In this document: in pieces, positions 34,746 to 42,931 of the stretch | Position numbering within the stretch: position 1 is the first letter of the stretch | How the letters are laid out: the number at the start of each line of letters is the position of its first letter | NCBI RefSeq assembly: GCF_025790165.1 | Contig: NZ_CP094970.1 | Span: 4,030,001-4,094,000, forward strand | Origin: Solicola gregarius | GTDB taxonomy: Bacteria; Actinomycetota; Actinomycetes; Propionibacteriales; Nocardioidaceae | Direction: 5' to 3' | Length of the DNA stretch: 64,000 nucleotides | Program-made: the position numbers and the translations under genes | The notes under the pieces: generated by a model | Database searches by the model: none | What the model was told of the DNA's origin: nothing | The model's input: the letters and a program-made list of their open reading frames with translations, nothing else

Positions 34746-36890
34746 TCAGCCGTCGGTCGCGAGTACGAGGGGGAACACGGCTTCGGCGCCGGCGAGACGC
34801 AGTGCGCGCGACGTCACCGCGAGCGTCCAGCCGGACACGACCCGGTCGTCGACGAGCAGCACCCGCCGCCCGGAGACCGCTCCCGGGTCGGAGAGCGCGA
34901 ACCGGCTCGCGACAGCCGCGAGCCGCTGCGCGGAGTTCGTCGCGCCCTGGCCCGGCTCGGCGTGGCCCTCGATCGAGAATCGCGCGACAACGGGCCACCC
35001 GGTGTACGTCGACATCCCGTCGGCGAGATGGCGGGTCAGCACCGGCCGGGTGAGCGAGTCGATGCCGACGATCGCGTCCGGCCGGGCGCCGTCCGGCCAG
35101 TCCCAGTCGTCGAGCGCCGCGACGAGCGCGTGCCGGAGAGGCACGGGCACCTCCTTGTCGGGTGCGCCGTGCGCGAACAGGTCGCGTACGTGCTGCCCGA
35201 GGCCGAGGTCGGTCATCCGCGCGACGGCCATTCCCGGCGCGGCCTGCTCGTCGGGCGGGATCTTGCCGCGTAGGTCGACGCCGAGGTTGGTCATCGCGGT
35301 CGGCCACATCCGCCGCGGGTCGATGACGACGCCCGCTCGGCCCAACCACTGGCGGGCGGCATCCATCGCCTCGCTCGACACGTCGGTCGACAGCGTCAAT
35401 GCGCCGCAGTTGTCGCACCGCCCGCACGGCTTCGCTTCGGGATCGTCGAGGGCCTCGCGGAGGAACTCCAGCCGGCATCGGTCGCCGGACTCGTAGTCGA
35501 GCATCATCTGCTGCTCACGCTCGCGTGCGTCTGCGACCCGCTGGTAGCGCTCGGCGTCGTACGCCCAGGACTCGCCGGTCGACTCCCAGCCACCGCGCAC
35601 GCGTCGGACGGCGCCGTCGACGTCGAGCACCTTGAGCAGCATCTCGAGGCGCGTCCGCCGCAGCGGCACGCGGGTCTCGAGGGCAGCGACCGACACCGGG
35701 CCGTCGGCCGCGCCGAGCACGTCGAGCGTCTCGCGTACCTGCTCGTCGGGAGGAAACGACAACGACCCGAAGTACGCCCACACCGCGCGGTCCTCCTGGC
35801 CGGGCATCAGGACGACGGTCGCGTTCTCGACGGCGCGGCCGGCGCGACCGACCTGCTGGTAGTACGCGATCGGGCTCGGTGGCGCACCGACATGGATGAC
35901 GAAGCCGAGGTCGGGCTTGTCGAAGCCCATGCCGAGCGCGGAGGTGGCGACGAGCGCCTTGACCCGGTTGTTCAGCAGGTCGTCTTCTGCCGCGAGCCGC
36001 TCGGCCTGCTCGGTCTGGCCGGAGTACGCGCGTACGTCGTGGCCGCGCTCGCGCAGGAATGCCGCGACGTCCTGCGTCGCCGCGACGGTCAGGCAGTAGA
36101 TGATGCCGGAGCCGTCGAGCTCGCCGAGGTGGTCGGCGAGCCAGCCGAGCCGGCTCGCCTGGTCGGGCAGGCGTACGACGCCGAGATGCAACGACTCGCG
36201 GTCGAGCGTGCCGCGCAGCACCAGGACGTCGTCGAGAGTGGTGGTGCCGGTGACCGACAGCTGCTCCGCGACGTCGGCGGTGACGCGTTCGTTGGCGGTC
36301 GCGGTCGTCGCGAGCACCGGGATGCCGGCCGGCAGGTCGGCGAGCAGCGTCCGGATCCGCCGGTAGTCAGGGCGGAAGTCGTGGCCCCAGTCGGAGATGC
36401 AGTGCGCTTCGTCGACGACGAGCAGGCCGGCCGTACGCGCGAGGTCGGGGAGCACGTTGTCGCGAAACGACGGGTTGTTGAGGCGCTCGGGGGAGACCAG
36501 CAGGACGTCGACCTCGCCACGGGTGATGGCGTCGTACGTCTGCTGCCAACCCTCCGGGTTGGTGGAGTTGATCGTGACCGCGCGGATGCCGGCCCGCTCC
36601 GCCGCGTCGATCTGGTTGCGCATCAGGGCAAGCAGTGGCGAGACGATCACCGTCGGACCGGCGCCCTCGGCGCGGCGCAGCGCGGTGGCGACGAAGTAGA
36701 CCGCCGACTTGCCCCAGCCGGTGCGCTGCACGACGAGTGCACGCCGGTGGCCGACGGCGAGCGCCTCGATCGCGGTCCACTGGTCGTCGCGCAGCCGGGC
36801 GTCGGGGGAGCCCACCAGGTCGCGCAGCACGGACTCCGCGCGCGTACGTACGTCGGCGGGCGGATCGGTCGGCGCGGTCGGCTCACTCAT
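34746..36890 (-). CDS. RecQ-family ATP-dependent DNA helicase with phosphoribosyltransferase-like tail
   Basis: 714 residues from the ATG at 36890. Helicase motifs include Walker A RTGWGKSAVYF, DEAHCISDWGHDFRPDYRRI, TATANERV, and GSGIIYCLTVA to QQVGRAGRA. A zinc-binding CxxC pair (PCGRCDNCG) follows. The C-terminal 170 residues end in RRVLLVDDRVVSGWTLAVTSRAL, the PRPP-binding signature of phosphoribosyltransferases. This RecQ-ComF-like fusion recurs in actinobacteria. The helicase unwinds DNA 3' to 5' in repair; what the tail does is unknown. The family 2 palindrome lies just upstream. Confidence 0.9.
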   Translation of the reverse strand: MSEPTAPTDPPADVRTRAESVLRDLVGSPDARLRDDQWTAIEALAVGHRRALVVQRTGWGKSAVYFVATALRRAEGAGPTVIVSPLLALMRNQIDAAERAGIRAVTINSTNPEGWQQTYDAITRGEVDVLLVSPERLNNPSFRDNVLPDLARTAGLLVVDEAHCISDWGHDFRPDYRRIRTLLADLPAGIPVLATTATANERVTADVAEQLSVTGTTTLDDVLVLRGTLDRESLHLGVVRLPDQASRLGWLADHLGELDGSGIIYCLTVAATQDVAAFLRERGHDVRAYSGQTEQAERLAAEDDLLNNRVKALVATSALGMGFDKPDLGFVIHVGAPPSPIAYYQQVGRAGRAVENATVVLMPGQEDRAVWAYFGSLSFPPDEQVRETLDVLGAADGPVSVAALETRVPLRRTRLEMLLKVLDVDGAVRRVRGGWESTGESWAYDAERYQRVADAREREQQMMLDYESGDRCRLEFLREALDDPEAKPCGRCDNCGALTLSTDVSSEAMDAARQWLGRAGVVIDPRRMWPTAMTNLGVDLRGKIPPDEQAAPGMAVARMTDLGLGQHVRDLFAHGAPDKEVPVPLRHALVAALDDWDWPDGARPDAIVGIDSLTRPVLTRHLADGMSTYTGWPVVARFSIEGHAEPGQGATNSAQRLAAVASRFALSDPGAVSGRRVLLVDDRVVSGWTLAVTSRALRLAGAEAVFPLVLATDG

Positions 36891-36930
36891 GGTGGCGACC
36901 GTACCCAACGGCCCCGACACCGAGCCCACG

Positions 36931-36994
36931 CCCCGTGAGCCGCACGTTCGAGTGCGACACGCCGGCGTGTCGCCGCTCAAGCGTGCGGCCCAGG
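36931..36994. repeat. Family 2/3 hybrid palindromic element
   Basis: The left half CCCCGTGAGCCGCACGTTCGA matches family 2, but the right end CGTGCGGCCCAGGG matches the tip of family 3. The CGACAC/GTGTCG inner stem is kept. It lies 16 bp downstream of the secDF stop codon and 40 bp upstream of the recQ start. Confidence 0.8.
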
Positions 36995-37010
36995 GTGGAG
37001 GTGGGTGCGA

Positions 37011-39557
37011 CTAGATCTCGCCGCCCTCGCGCCCGCCGGCGGCGACGTTGGCGTACGGGTCGGCGACCTTCGCCTTCTTCTTCTCCGCGGCCTTCGCCGC
37101 GGGCCAGATCCGCTCGAACAGCAGCGCGAGCGGCGACGCGGTGAAGATGGAGGAGAAGATGCCGATGCCCAGGCCCAACAGCAGCGCCAACGAGAAGTCC
37201 GTCAGCGAAGCGCCACCGAGGAAGGCCAGCGCGCCGAGGATGAACATCGCTCCGAGGCCGGTGTTGATCGTACGCGGCAACGTCTGCAACAACGCATCGC
37301 TCGTGACGTCCGACAGCGCTCGGTCCGGTTCCTCCCGCCGTCGCTCTCGGATCCGGTCGAAGACGACGATGGTGTCGTTCACGGACAGGCCGATGATGGA
37401 CAGGATCGCGGCCAGGAACACGCCGTCGATCGGCTTGTCCCACCAGGCGAAGATGCCGACAACCGCGACCACGTCGTGCACCATCGCGAGCACGGCGGCC
37501 AGCGCCCACGTCCAGCGGAACCGGAACGCCAGATAGATCATCTGCGCGGCGACCGCGATGCCGAATGCGATCAGCGCCTTATTGCGGAGCTCCTCGCCGA
37601 GGGTCGGCTCGATCGTCGTGGCGCTCTCCTGGACGACGTCCTCGCCGATCGAGGAGATCGCGCCCTCGATCTTCTTCGCGTCGTCGTCGGAGATCTCGTC
37701 GGTACGCACGCTGATGTTGGCAATGTCCTGGTCCTCATTGCCCGACTCCTGCACCACGGCCTGCGGGAAGCCCGCGTCCGCGACGGCCTCGCGTGCGTCG
37801 TCGACGTCGATCGCCTCGGTCGTCGAGTACTCCAGCACCCGGCCGCCGGTGAACTCCACGCCGAGGTTCATCCCGCGGATCAGCATCCCTCCGATTGCGA
37901 CGATCACGATCGCCGCCGAGACCGCCAGCCAGGTGGTGCTGCGCTTCATCAGCTTGATGCCGCTGTTGTTCAGCCAGTTGCGGATCTTGCCCTCGCCGCC
38001 GATGCCGGTGATGGAGGGGTGGTTGCGCGCCCACGCCCGGCGGACGAGCCAGTCGGTGAGCACCCGGGCGATCAACAGCGCGGAGATCATCGAGGCGATC
38101 ACACCGAGCGACAGCGTGACGCCGAAGCCCTTGACCGGTCCGGTCGCGAAGAAGAACAACAGCGCGCCGGCAAGCAACGTGGTGACGTTGGAGTCGATGA
38201 TCGCGCTCCACGCCTTCCGGTAGCCGGTGTCGAGGGCAGGGCCGAGGCCCTCGCCTCGTCGTTTCTCGTACTCCTCTCGCGCGCGTTCGAAGATCAGCAC
38301 GTTGGCGTCGATCGCCATGCCGATCGAGAGCACGAAGCCCGCAAGACCGGGCAGCGTGAGGGTCGCGCCGAGCATCACCAGCATCGCGTACGAGATCGCT
38401 GCGTACGACGCCAGTGCGATGGTCGCCATCAGCCCGACGAGGCGATAGACGAACAGAATGAAGATGCCGGTGATGGCGATGCCGATGATCGCCGCCTCGA
38501 TGGAGGCGTCGATCGCCTCGTCGCCCAGCGTGGGTCCGACGACGCGCTCCTCGATCGGCTCGATCGGCACCGGCAGCGAGCCGCCCTTGATCAGCGTCGC
38601 GAGGTCGTCGGCCTCCTCGTTCGAGAAGTCGCCGGTGATCTGGGTGCTGCCGCCGTTCTGGACGCCGTCCTGCACCTCGGGCGAGGAGATGACCTCGCCG
38701 TCGAGCACGATCGCGATCCGCCGCCGCGGATCGCCGAGCTGGTACTGCTGCGCGGCGGTGGTGATCTTCTCCCACTTGTCGCCGCCGCTGCCACTGAAGT
38801 CGACCGCGACGACCCAGGCGCTGGTGCCCTCCTGCTCCTGTTGGGCCGAGGCGTCCGTGACGTCGTCGCCGCCGAGCTGCGCAGGGCCGAGCTTGATGAT
38901 GTCGCCCTGGTCGGTCTTCATGACCTGGGGCTTGGTGGGGTCGATCTGTTCGATCGCCGGGTCGTCGTCGGATCCCTCGCCGGTGCCGGAGTCGCCGCTG
39001 CCTTCATCTCCCGACGTTTCGGAGCCGGACTTCTGGTCGTCCTGCTTGCCGTCCCCGTCCTCCGGTGCGACGCGAGCCGAGCCCTGCTGCTCGTCCGGCA
39101 GCTTCTCGCCGGGAATGCCGCTGCCGTCGTCGGAGTTGCTGCCGCCGCTGACCTCGCCGCTCTTCTCGAACTGATTGAGCTCCTGCTGGGTGGCGGTACC
39201 GGTGACCGGGTGGAACGTCAGCTGTGCGGTGGTGCCGATGACCTCCTTGGCCTGCTCCGGATCCTGCTCGCCGGGCAGCTCGATGATGATCCGGTTCTCA
39301 CCGGACCGGGTGAGCGTCGGCTCAGAGACACCGAGGGAGTCGACGCGCCCGCGGAGGATCTCCAGCGCCCGGTCGGTGGCCTCGGCGTCGGCCTTGACCG
39401 TCTTGGTGTCCTGGGCTTCGTAGGTGAGCTGCGTACCGCCGGACAGGTCGAGGCCGAGCGTGGCGGAGTTGGTGAGAGCGGTGTAGACCGCGATGACGAC
39501 GATGAGTAACGCCGCGACGGCGCGCCAGAGGGGCGCCTTGGAGCGTGTTGAAGGCAA
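37011..39557 (-). CDS. secDF: Fused SecD-SecF protein translocase subunit
   Basis: About 848 residues from a TTG at 39557 with GGAG 7 bp upstream. The SecD half has GLDLSGGTQLTYEAQ and six helices including IGMAIDANVLIFERAREE. The SecF half begins with a second helix and NLGVEFTGGRVLEYS, then DFSLALLLGLGIGIFSSI. This RND-type partner of SecYEG uses the proton gradient to pull exported proteins across the membrane. Most actinobacteria encode SecD and SecF separately. A Ser/Asp/Glu/Gly-rich insertion of about 100 residues in the first periplasmic domain is unusual. YajC is not adjacent. Confidence 0.93.
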   Translation of the reverse strand: MPSTRSKAPLWRAVAALLIVVIAVYTALTNSATLGLDLSGGTQLTYEAQDTKTVKADAEATDRALEILRGRVDSLGVSEPTLTRSGENRIIIELPGEQDPEQAKEVIGTTAQLTFHPVTGTATQQELNQFEKSGEVSGGSNSDDGSGIPGEKLPDEQQGSARVAPEDGDGKQDDQKSGSETSGDEGSGDSGTGEGSDDDPAIEQIDPTKPQVMKTDQGDIIKLGPAQLGGDDVTDASAQQEQEGTSAWVVAVDFSGSGGDKWEKITTAAQQYQLGDPRRRIAIVLDGEVISSPEVQDGVQNGGSTQITGDFSNEEADDLATLIKGGSLPVPIEPIEERVVGPTLGDEAIDASIEAAIIGIAITGIFILFVYRLVGLMATIALASYAAISYAMLVMLGATLTLPGLAGFVLSIGMAIDANVLIFERAREEYEKRRGEGLGPALDTGYRKAWSAIIDSNVTTLLAGALLFFFATGPVKGFGVTLSLGVIASMISALLIARVLTDWLVRRAWARNHPSITGIGGEGKIRNWLNNSGIKLMKRSTTWLAVSAAIVIVAIGGMLIRGMNLGVEFTGGRVLEYSTTEAIDVDDAREAVADAGFPQAVVQESGNEDQDIANISVRTDEISDDDAKKIEGAISSIGEDVVQESATTIEPTLGEELRNKALIAFGIAVAAQMIYLAFRFRWTWALAAVLAMVHDVVAVVGIFAWWDKPIDGVFLAAILSIIGLSVNDTIVVFDRIRERRREEPDRALSDVTSDALLQTLPRTINTGLGAMFILGALAFLGGASLTDFSLALLLGLGIGIFSSIFTASPLALLFERIWPAAKAAEKKKAKVADPYANVAAGGREGGEI

Positions 39558-39622
39558 GGGAGAACTCCGAAGGAGGGAACGGCGCTGCGCCGTTCGGGGG
39601 TCAGCGTTGGGTGAGGGCCGCG

Positions 39623-40027
39623 TCAGCGCGGCGGTGCGCGACCCTGCGGTGTGGTGACGTCGTACGAGTGCCACGGCACCGCAGACACGACGACCGTCGG
39701 GGCGGACTCGCTCGGCGCGGCCATCTCCGACTCATCGGGGGTGACGGCCAGCGGGATCCACGGCGTGGCGCGGTGCTGTGGGTGGTCGGACCGGTCGCCC
39801 CCGACGCTCACCCGCGTCTTCGTGGGCTGATGGCCGACGATCTTGTCGGAGCCGACCGAGTGCGTCTCGGCCGGTGCGGCCGACGCGGCATGCGTACCGC
39901 CGAAGACGCCGGCGATCGAGGCCGCCACAAACGCGGTCACCGCGAGGATGCTCACCAGTGACGACGGCAGGCGCGTGCGCCGCGCAGGGCGCACGCGGAC
40001 AGCGTCAGGTCGGGTGGGCACCGGCAC
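39623..40027 (-). CDS. Hypothetical exported or membrane-anchored protein
   Basis: Up to 134 residues from GTG 40027; GTG 40021 is also possible. An Arg-rich N-terminus leads into a hydrophobic segment (LVSILAVTAFVAASIAGVFGG), then an Ala/Pro/Ser-rich tail without recognisable domain. The frame is open and its composition is normal, with the positive-inside charge pattern of a signal anchor. A TAGACT hexamer lies at 40028-40033. No homologue family is recognised, so the gene call is uncertain. Confidence 0.45.
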   Translation of the reverse strand: MPVPTRPDAVRVRPARRTRLPSSLVSILAVTAFVAASIAGVFGGTHAASAAPAETHSVGSDKIVGHQPTKTRVSVGGDRSDHPQHRATPWIPLAVTPDESEMAAPSESAPTVVVSAVPWHSYDVTTPQGRAPPR

Positions 40028-40129
40028 AGTCTAGAGGAGTGCGCGGGTCGGGTGGAAATGGTGCGTCCCCGCGGTACCGAGAGGGAGGGCCGGTCGGTGA
40101 CGCACGGCTACACCGAATTGCGCCGAGGG

Positions 40130-40774
40130 TCAGGAGATCGGTCGTACGGCGTACGAGCCGAGCGACGGCTCGAGTGCGGCGAACGCGACCTCCGCATCGG
40201 CAGTGACGGCGGCGGCAATGGACCCGTTGTCGTCGCCGTCGAGCGTCCGCCGGAGGGTCTCGTCGAACAGCAATCGGTGCACACCGGCGAGCAGTGCCGC
40301 GGCGACACGTGGCATGACCTCGCCCTGCGCCGCTCCGGTCTCGTCGGCGAGGGCGGATGCCAGCGCACGCTCGCGGTCGTCGTGGAACTCGCGCAGGCGC
40401 GCGACGAGTCGCGGGCTGTCAGTGATCATCCGGGCGAACTCGGGGCCCGAGAACCCGACTACCGGATCCTGGGCGTCCGCGGCGGCGAGGTACGTACGCC
40501 CCAGGGCGGCCAGCGCCGATTCGCCCGGTCGGCGATCCCGCACCGCGTTCGCGAGCATCGAGACGAAGGTGTCGCCGAGATCGAGCGCGAGGTCCTCCTT
40601 GCGCGCGAAGTAGTTCGTCACGGTCATCTTGGCGACCTGCGCGGTCTCCGCGATCTCCGCGATGGTGACCTGGTCGAACCCGCGCTGCAGGAACAGGTGG
40701 GTGGCGTGCCGGGAGATGCTCTCGCGGGTCTGGCGCTTCTTACGCTCCCGCAAGCCGGTCGGTTGCGTGGTCAT
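40130..40774 (-). CDS. TetR family transcriptional regulator
   Basis: 214 residues. The helix-turn-helix covers about residues 12-58 (TRESISRHATHLFLQRGFDQVTIAEIAETAQVAKMTVTNYF). The C-terminal domain is of the MftR/TetR_C type. It is divergent from the group 2 sigma factor gene. An inverted repeat, TGTCGA and TCGACA, begins at its start codon. A TATAAT hexamer at 40804-40809 on the minus strand is a plausible -10 that overlaps the sigma promoter. It therefore probably controls both genes. Confidence 0.85.
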   Translation of the reverse strand: MTTQPTGLRERKKRQTRESISRHATHLFLQRGFDQVTIAEIAETAQVAKMTVTNYFARKEDLALDLGDTFVSMLANAVRDRRPGESALAALGRTYLAAADAQDPVVGFSGPEFARMITDSPRLVARLREFHDDRERALASALADETGAAQGEVMPRVAAALLAGVHRLLFDETLRRTLDGDDNGSIAAAVTADAEVAFAALEPSLGSYAVRPIS

Positions 40775-40800
40775 GTGTCGAGCCTACCTGAGATCGACAC
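40775..40800. promoter_or_regulatory. Inverted repeat, possible TetR operator
   Basis: GTGTCGA (40775-40781) and TCGACAC (40794-40800) are perfect reverse complements 12 bp apart, immediately upstream of the tetR start codon and downstream of its TATAAT hexamer. Confidence 0.45.
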
Positions 40801-40810
40801 AAAATTATAC

Positions 40811-40839
40811 TTGACATAAAATTAGAACAGCCCTAGAGT
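40811..40839 (+). promoter_or_regulatory. Near-consensus promoter of the sigma factor gene
   Basis: TTGACA (40811-40816), a 17-bp spacer and TAGAGT (40834-40839). The surrounding A/T-rich block is striking in this genome. The -35 hexamer lies one base from the opposing TATAAT of the tetR gene, so polymerase binding at the two promoters should be mutually exclusive. Confidence 0.75.
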
Positions 40840-40880
40840 CAACTTTGTCACCGCAGCAGACAACCCGAGAGGACCGTTGG

Positions 40881-41819
40881 TTGACGACAGCCACCCGCAC
40901 TCCGCTTCGCGCCGACGACTCGGTGCAGCAGTACCTGAAGAAGATCGGTCGTACGCCGTTGCTGACGGCAGAGCAGGAGGTCGAGCTTGGTCGACGGATA
41001 GCAGCCGGCGCGAAGGCGGGCGAACGCCTCGCGGGGAGTGCGGGGCTCGATGAGGCGGCGCGGCCGGCGTTGGAGCGGGTCGTTGCCGATGGCAGGCGCG
41101 CGAGCGACCAGATGGTCCAGGCGAACCTGCGGCTCGTCGTCTCGACCGCGAAGCGCTACGCCGCCCGCGGAGGGCTTCCGCTGCTGGACCTCGTCCAGGA
41201 GGGCACGATCGGCATGATGCGCGCGGTCGAGAAGTTCGACCACACCCGTGGATTCAAGTTCTCGACGTACGCCACCTGGTGGATCAAACAGGCGATCGGC
41301 CGCGCATTGGCCGACCAAGGCCGGGCGATCCGCCTCCCGTCGCAGATGGCCGACGTCGTGAACAAGGTCCTGCGTACCCGTCGAACGATGGCGATGGACC
41401 TCGGGCGCGAGCCGACCGTTGCCGAGTTGGCGACGGCGGTCGAGGTTCCGGAGCAGAAGGTCGTCCTCGCGCTCCGGTACGCGAGCGAGCCGGTCTCGTT
41501 GCACACGTCGGTCACCGGCGAAGTCGGTGACACGGAGCTGGGCGACCTGCTCGCGGACGACGCGCCCGACACCGCGACCCTCGTTGCGATGTCGGAGCTG
41601 CGCGGCTATCTCGACACGGCGCTGACGTCACTCACCGAGCGCGAGGCGGCGGTGATCGTACGACGGTTCGGTCTCGACGACGACCGGCCGCGCACCCTCG
41701 AGGAGATCGGTCGTGAGTACGGTCTCAGCCGTGAGCGGATCCGCCAGCTGGAGGCCAAGGGTATGAGCAAGCTGCGCCGGCCCGCCAACACCCGCGTACT
41801 CCAAGACCTGCTGAGCTGA
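40881..41819 (+). CDS. Group 2 sigma-70 factor (SigB/HrdB-like)
   Basis: 312 residues from a TTG at 40881, chosen for GAGAGG 8 bp upstream; an earlier TTG at 40845 sits at the predicted transcription start. Regions are intact: 1.2 (DSVQQYLKKIGRTPLLTAEQEVELGRRI), 2 (NLRLVVSTAKRYAARGG, then FKFSTYATWWIKQAI), 3, and 4 with EIGREYGLSRERIRQLEAKG. It lacks the long N-terminal region of the primary sigma factor. It is probably a stationary-phase or stress-related alternative sigma. Vgb follows after 8 bp and may be co-transcribed. Confidence 0.9.
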   Translation: MTTATRTPLRADDSVQQYLKKIGRTPLLTAEQEVELGRRIAAGAKAGERLAGSAGLDEAARPALERVVADGRRASDQMVQANLRLVVSTAKRYAARGGLPLLDLVQEGTIGMMRAVEKFDHTRGFKFSTYATWWIKQAIGRALADQGRAIRLPSQMADVVNKVLRTRRTMAMDLGREPTVAELATAVEVPEQKVVLALRYASEPVSLHTSVTGEVGDTELGDLLADDAPDTATLVAMSELRGYLDTALTSLTEREAAVIVRRFGLDDDRPRTLEEIGREYGLSRERIRQLEAKGMSKLRRPANTRVLQDLLS

Positions 41820-41827
41820 GGAGTCGG

Positions 41828-42715
41828 ATGACAGACGTGAAGATCGAGGAAGTTGTCGTGGCCGGGCCCGACGAGGGCCCGTACGCGCTCACCACCGGAC
41901 CGGACGGTGCGCTGTGGTTCACGCTTGTGCACAGTGCGCAGGTGGGGCGGCTGGTTCCGGGCGAGCGGCCCGAGCTGCACGGGCTCGCCGAGGGCTGTGG
42001 TCCGACGATCATCGCCTCCGGCCCGGACGACGGGCTCTGGTTCACCGAGTACCAAGCGCACCGCATCGGTCGGATCACCACCGACGGCAGCATCGACGAG
42101 TTCGACCTGCCGACGCGAGACTGCGGGCCGTTCGGCATCGCTGCCGGCCCCGACGGAGCAATGTGGTGCACCGAGACGGCGGCGAACCGCATCGGCCGGA
42201 TCACGATCGATGGTGATGTCACCGAGTACGAGCTGCCGGTCGCCGGGGCATTTCCGTCGGCGATCGTCGCCGGGCCCGACGATGCCATGTGGTTCACGAT
42301 GAACCAGGCGAACGCGATCGGGCGGATCGGCATGGACGGGTACGTCGACGTGCACGACCTGCCGACCGCGAACGCCGCTCCGGTCGGCATCGCGGCCGGT
42401 CGTGACGACGGCCTGTGGTTTGTCGAGATCGGCGGCGGGCAGATCGGGCGCATCGACATCGCCGGGAAGGTCGAGGAGTACGCACTGCCCGACCGGGCCG
42501 CTCGACCGCACGCGATCACGGTCGACGGCGACGGAGCGCTGTGGTTCACCGAGTGGGGAGGCAACCGGATCGGCAGGATGCCAACCGGCGGCGGCATCGA
42601 GTCGTACGACCTCCCGACGCCGGACTCGGAGCCGCACGGGATCGCCGTCGGTCCCGATGGCGCGATCTGGGCCGCGCTCGAGATCGGCGTACTCGCCCGG
42701 ATCGGTCGCGGCTGA
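41828..42715 (+). CDS. vgb: Virginiamycin B (streptogramin B) lyase homologue
   Basis: 295 residues forming a seven-bladed propeller of GPDGALWFTE-type repeats. It lines up with staphylococcal Vgb: the proposed catalytic His is H270 in SEPHGIAV and the Glu is E285 in WAALE. A substrate-site tyrosine is present in EGPYAL (Y19). Vgb linearises type B streptogramins by an elimination reaction that opens the ester bond, without water. Chromosomal homologues are frequent in actinobacteria, some active, others of unknown native role. Only 8 bp separate it from the sigma factor gene, suggesting co-expression. Confidence 0.85.
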   Translation: MTDVKIEEVVVAGPDEGPYALTTGPDGALWFTLVHSAQVGRLVPGERPELHGLAEGCGPTIIASGPDDGLWFTEYQAHRIGRITTDGSIDEFDLPTRDCGPFGIAAGPDGAMWCTETAANRIGRITIDGDVTEYELPVAGAFPSAIVAGPDDAMWFTMNQANAIGRIGMDGYVDVHDLPTANAAPVGIAAGRDDGLWFVEIGGGQIGRIDIAGKVEEYALPDRAARPHAITVDGDGALWFTEWGGNRIGRMPTGGGIESYDLPTPDSEPHGIAVGPDGAIWAALEIGVLARIGRG

Positions 42716-42752
42716 TCGGGCGGTCGCGACCGAGCGCTCTGCATGTGGAACG

Positions 42753-42819
42753 TCCGCTCTGCATGGAGAACCAGCCATGCAGAGCGGATGTTTACCATGT
42801 TCACATGGTAAACATCCGC
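42753..42819. other. Two overlapping hairpins sharing one arm
   Basis: Stem 1 pairs 42753-42766 with 42775-42788 (14 bp perfect, 8-base loop). Stem 2 pairs 42784-42800 with 42803-42819 (17 bp perfect). They share GCGGA at 42784-42788 and so cannot form together. The inner part of stem 2 is TTTACCATGT/ACATGGTAAA, A/T-rich for this genome, and could also be a protein-binding palindrome. CGCTCTGCATG occurs twice as a direct repeat nearby. Confidence 0.7.
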
Positions 42820-42931
42820 GTACGTCGGGAGCCACCCACCCACGAACCTGCGCCGGCACCGACGATGCACCTCGTGCCCGATGGGGCGGGTTGTCGGCGC
42901 ACTGGCCCGCCAACTCGCTAAGGTGCGGCCC

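Noticed and set aside
37005-39509. Long + strand open frame opposite secDF
   Set aside because: Asp/Arg-rich without any motif; the minus strand encodes a complete SecDF.
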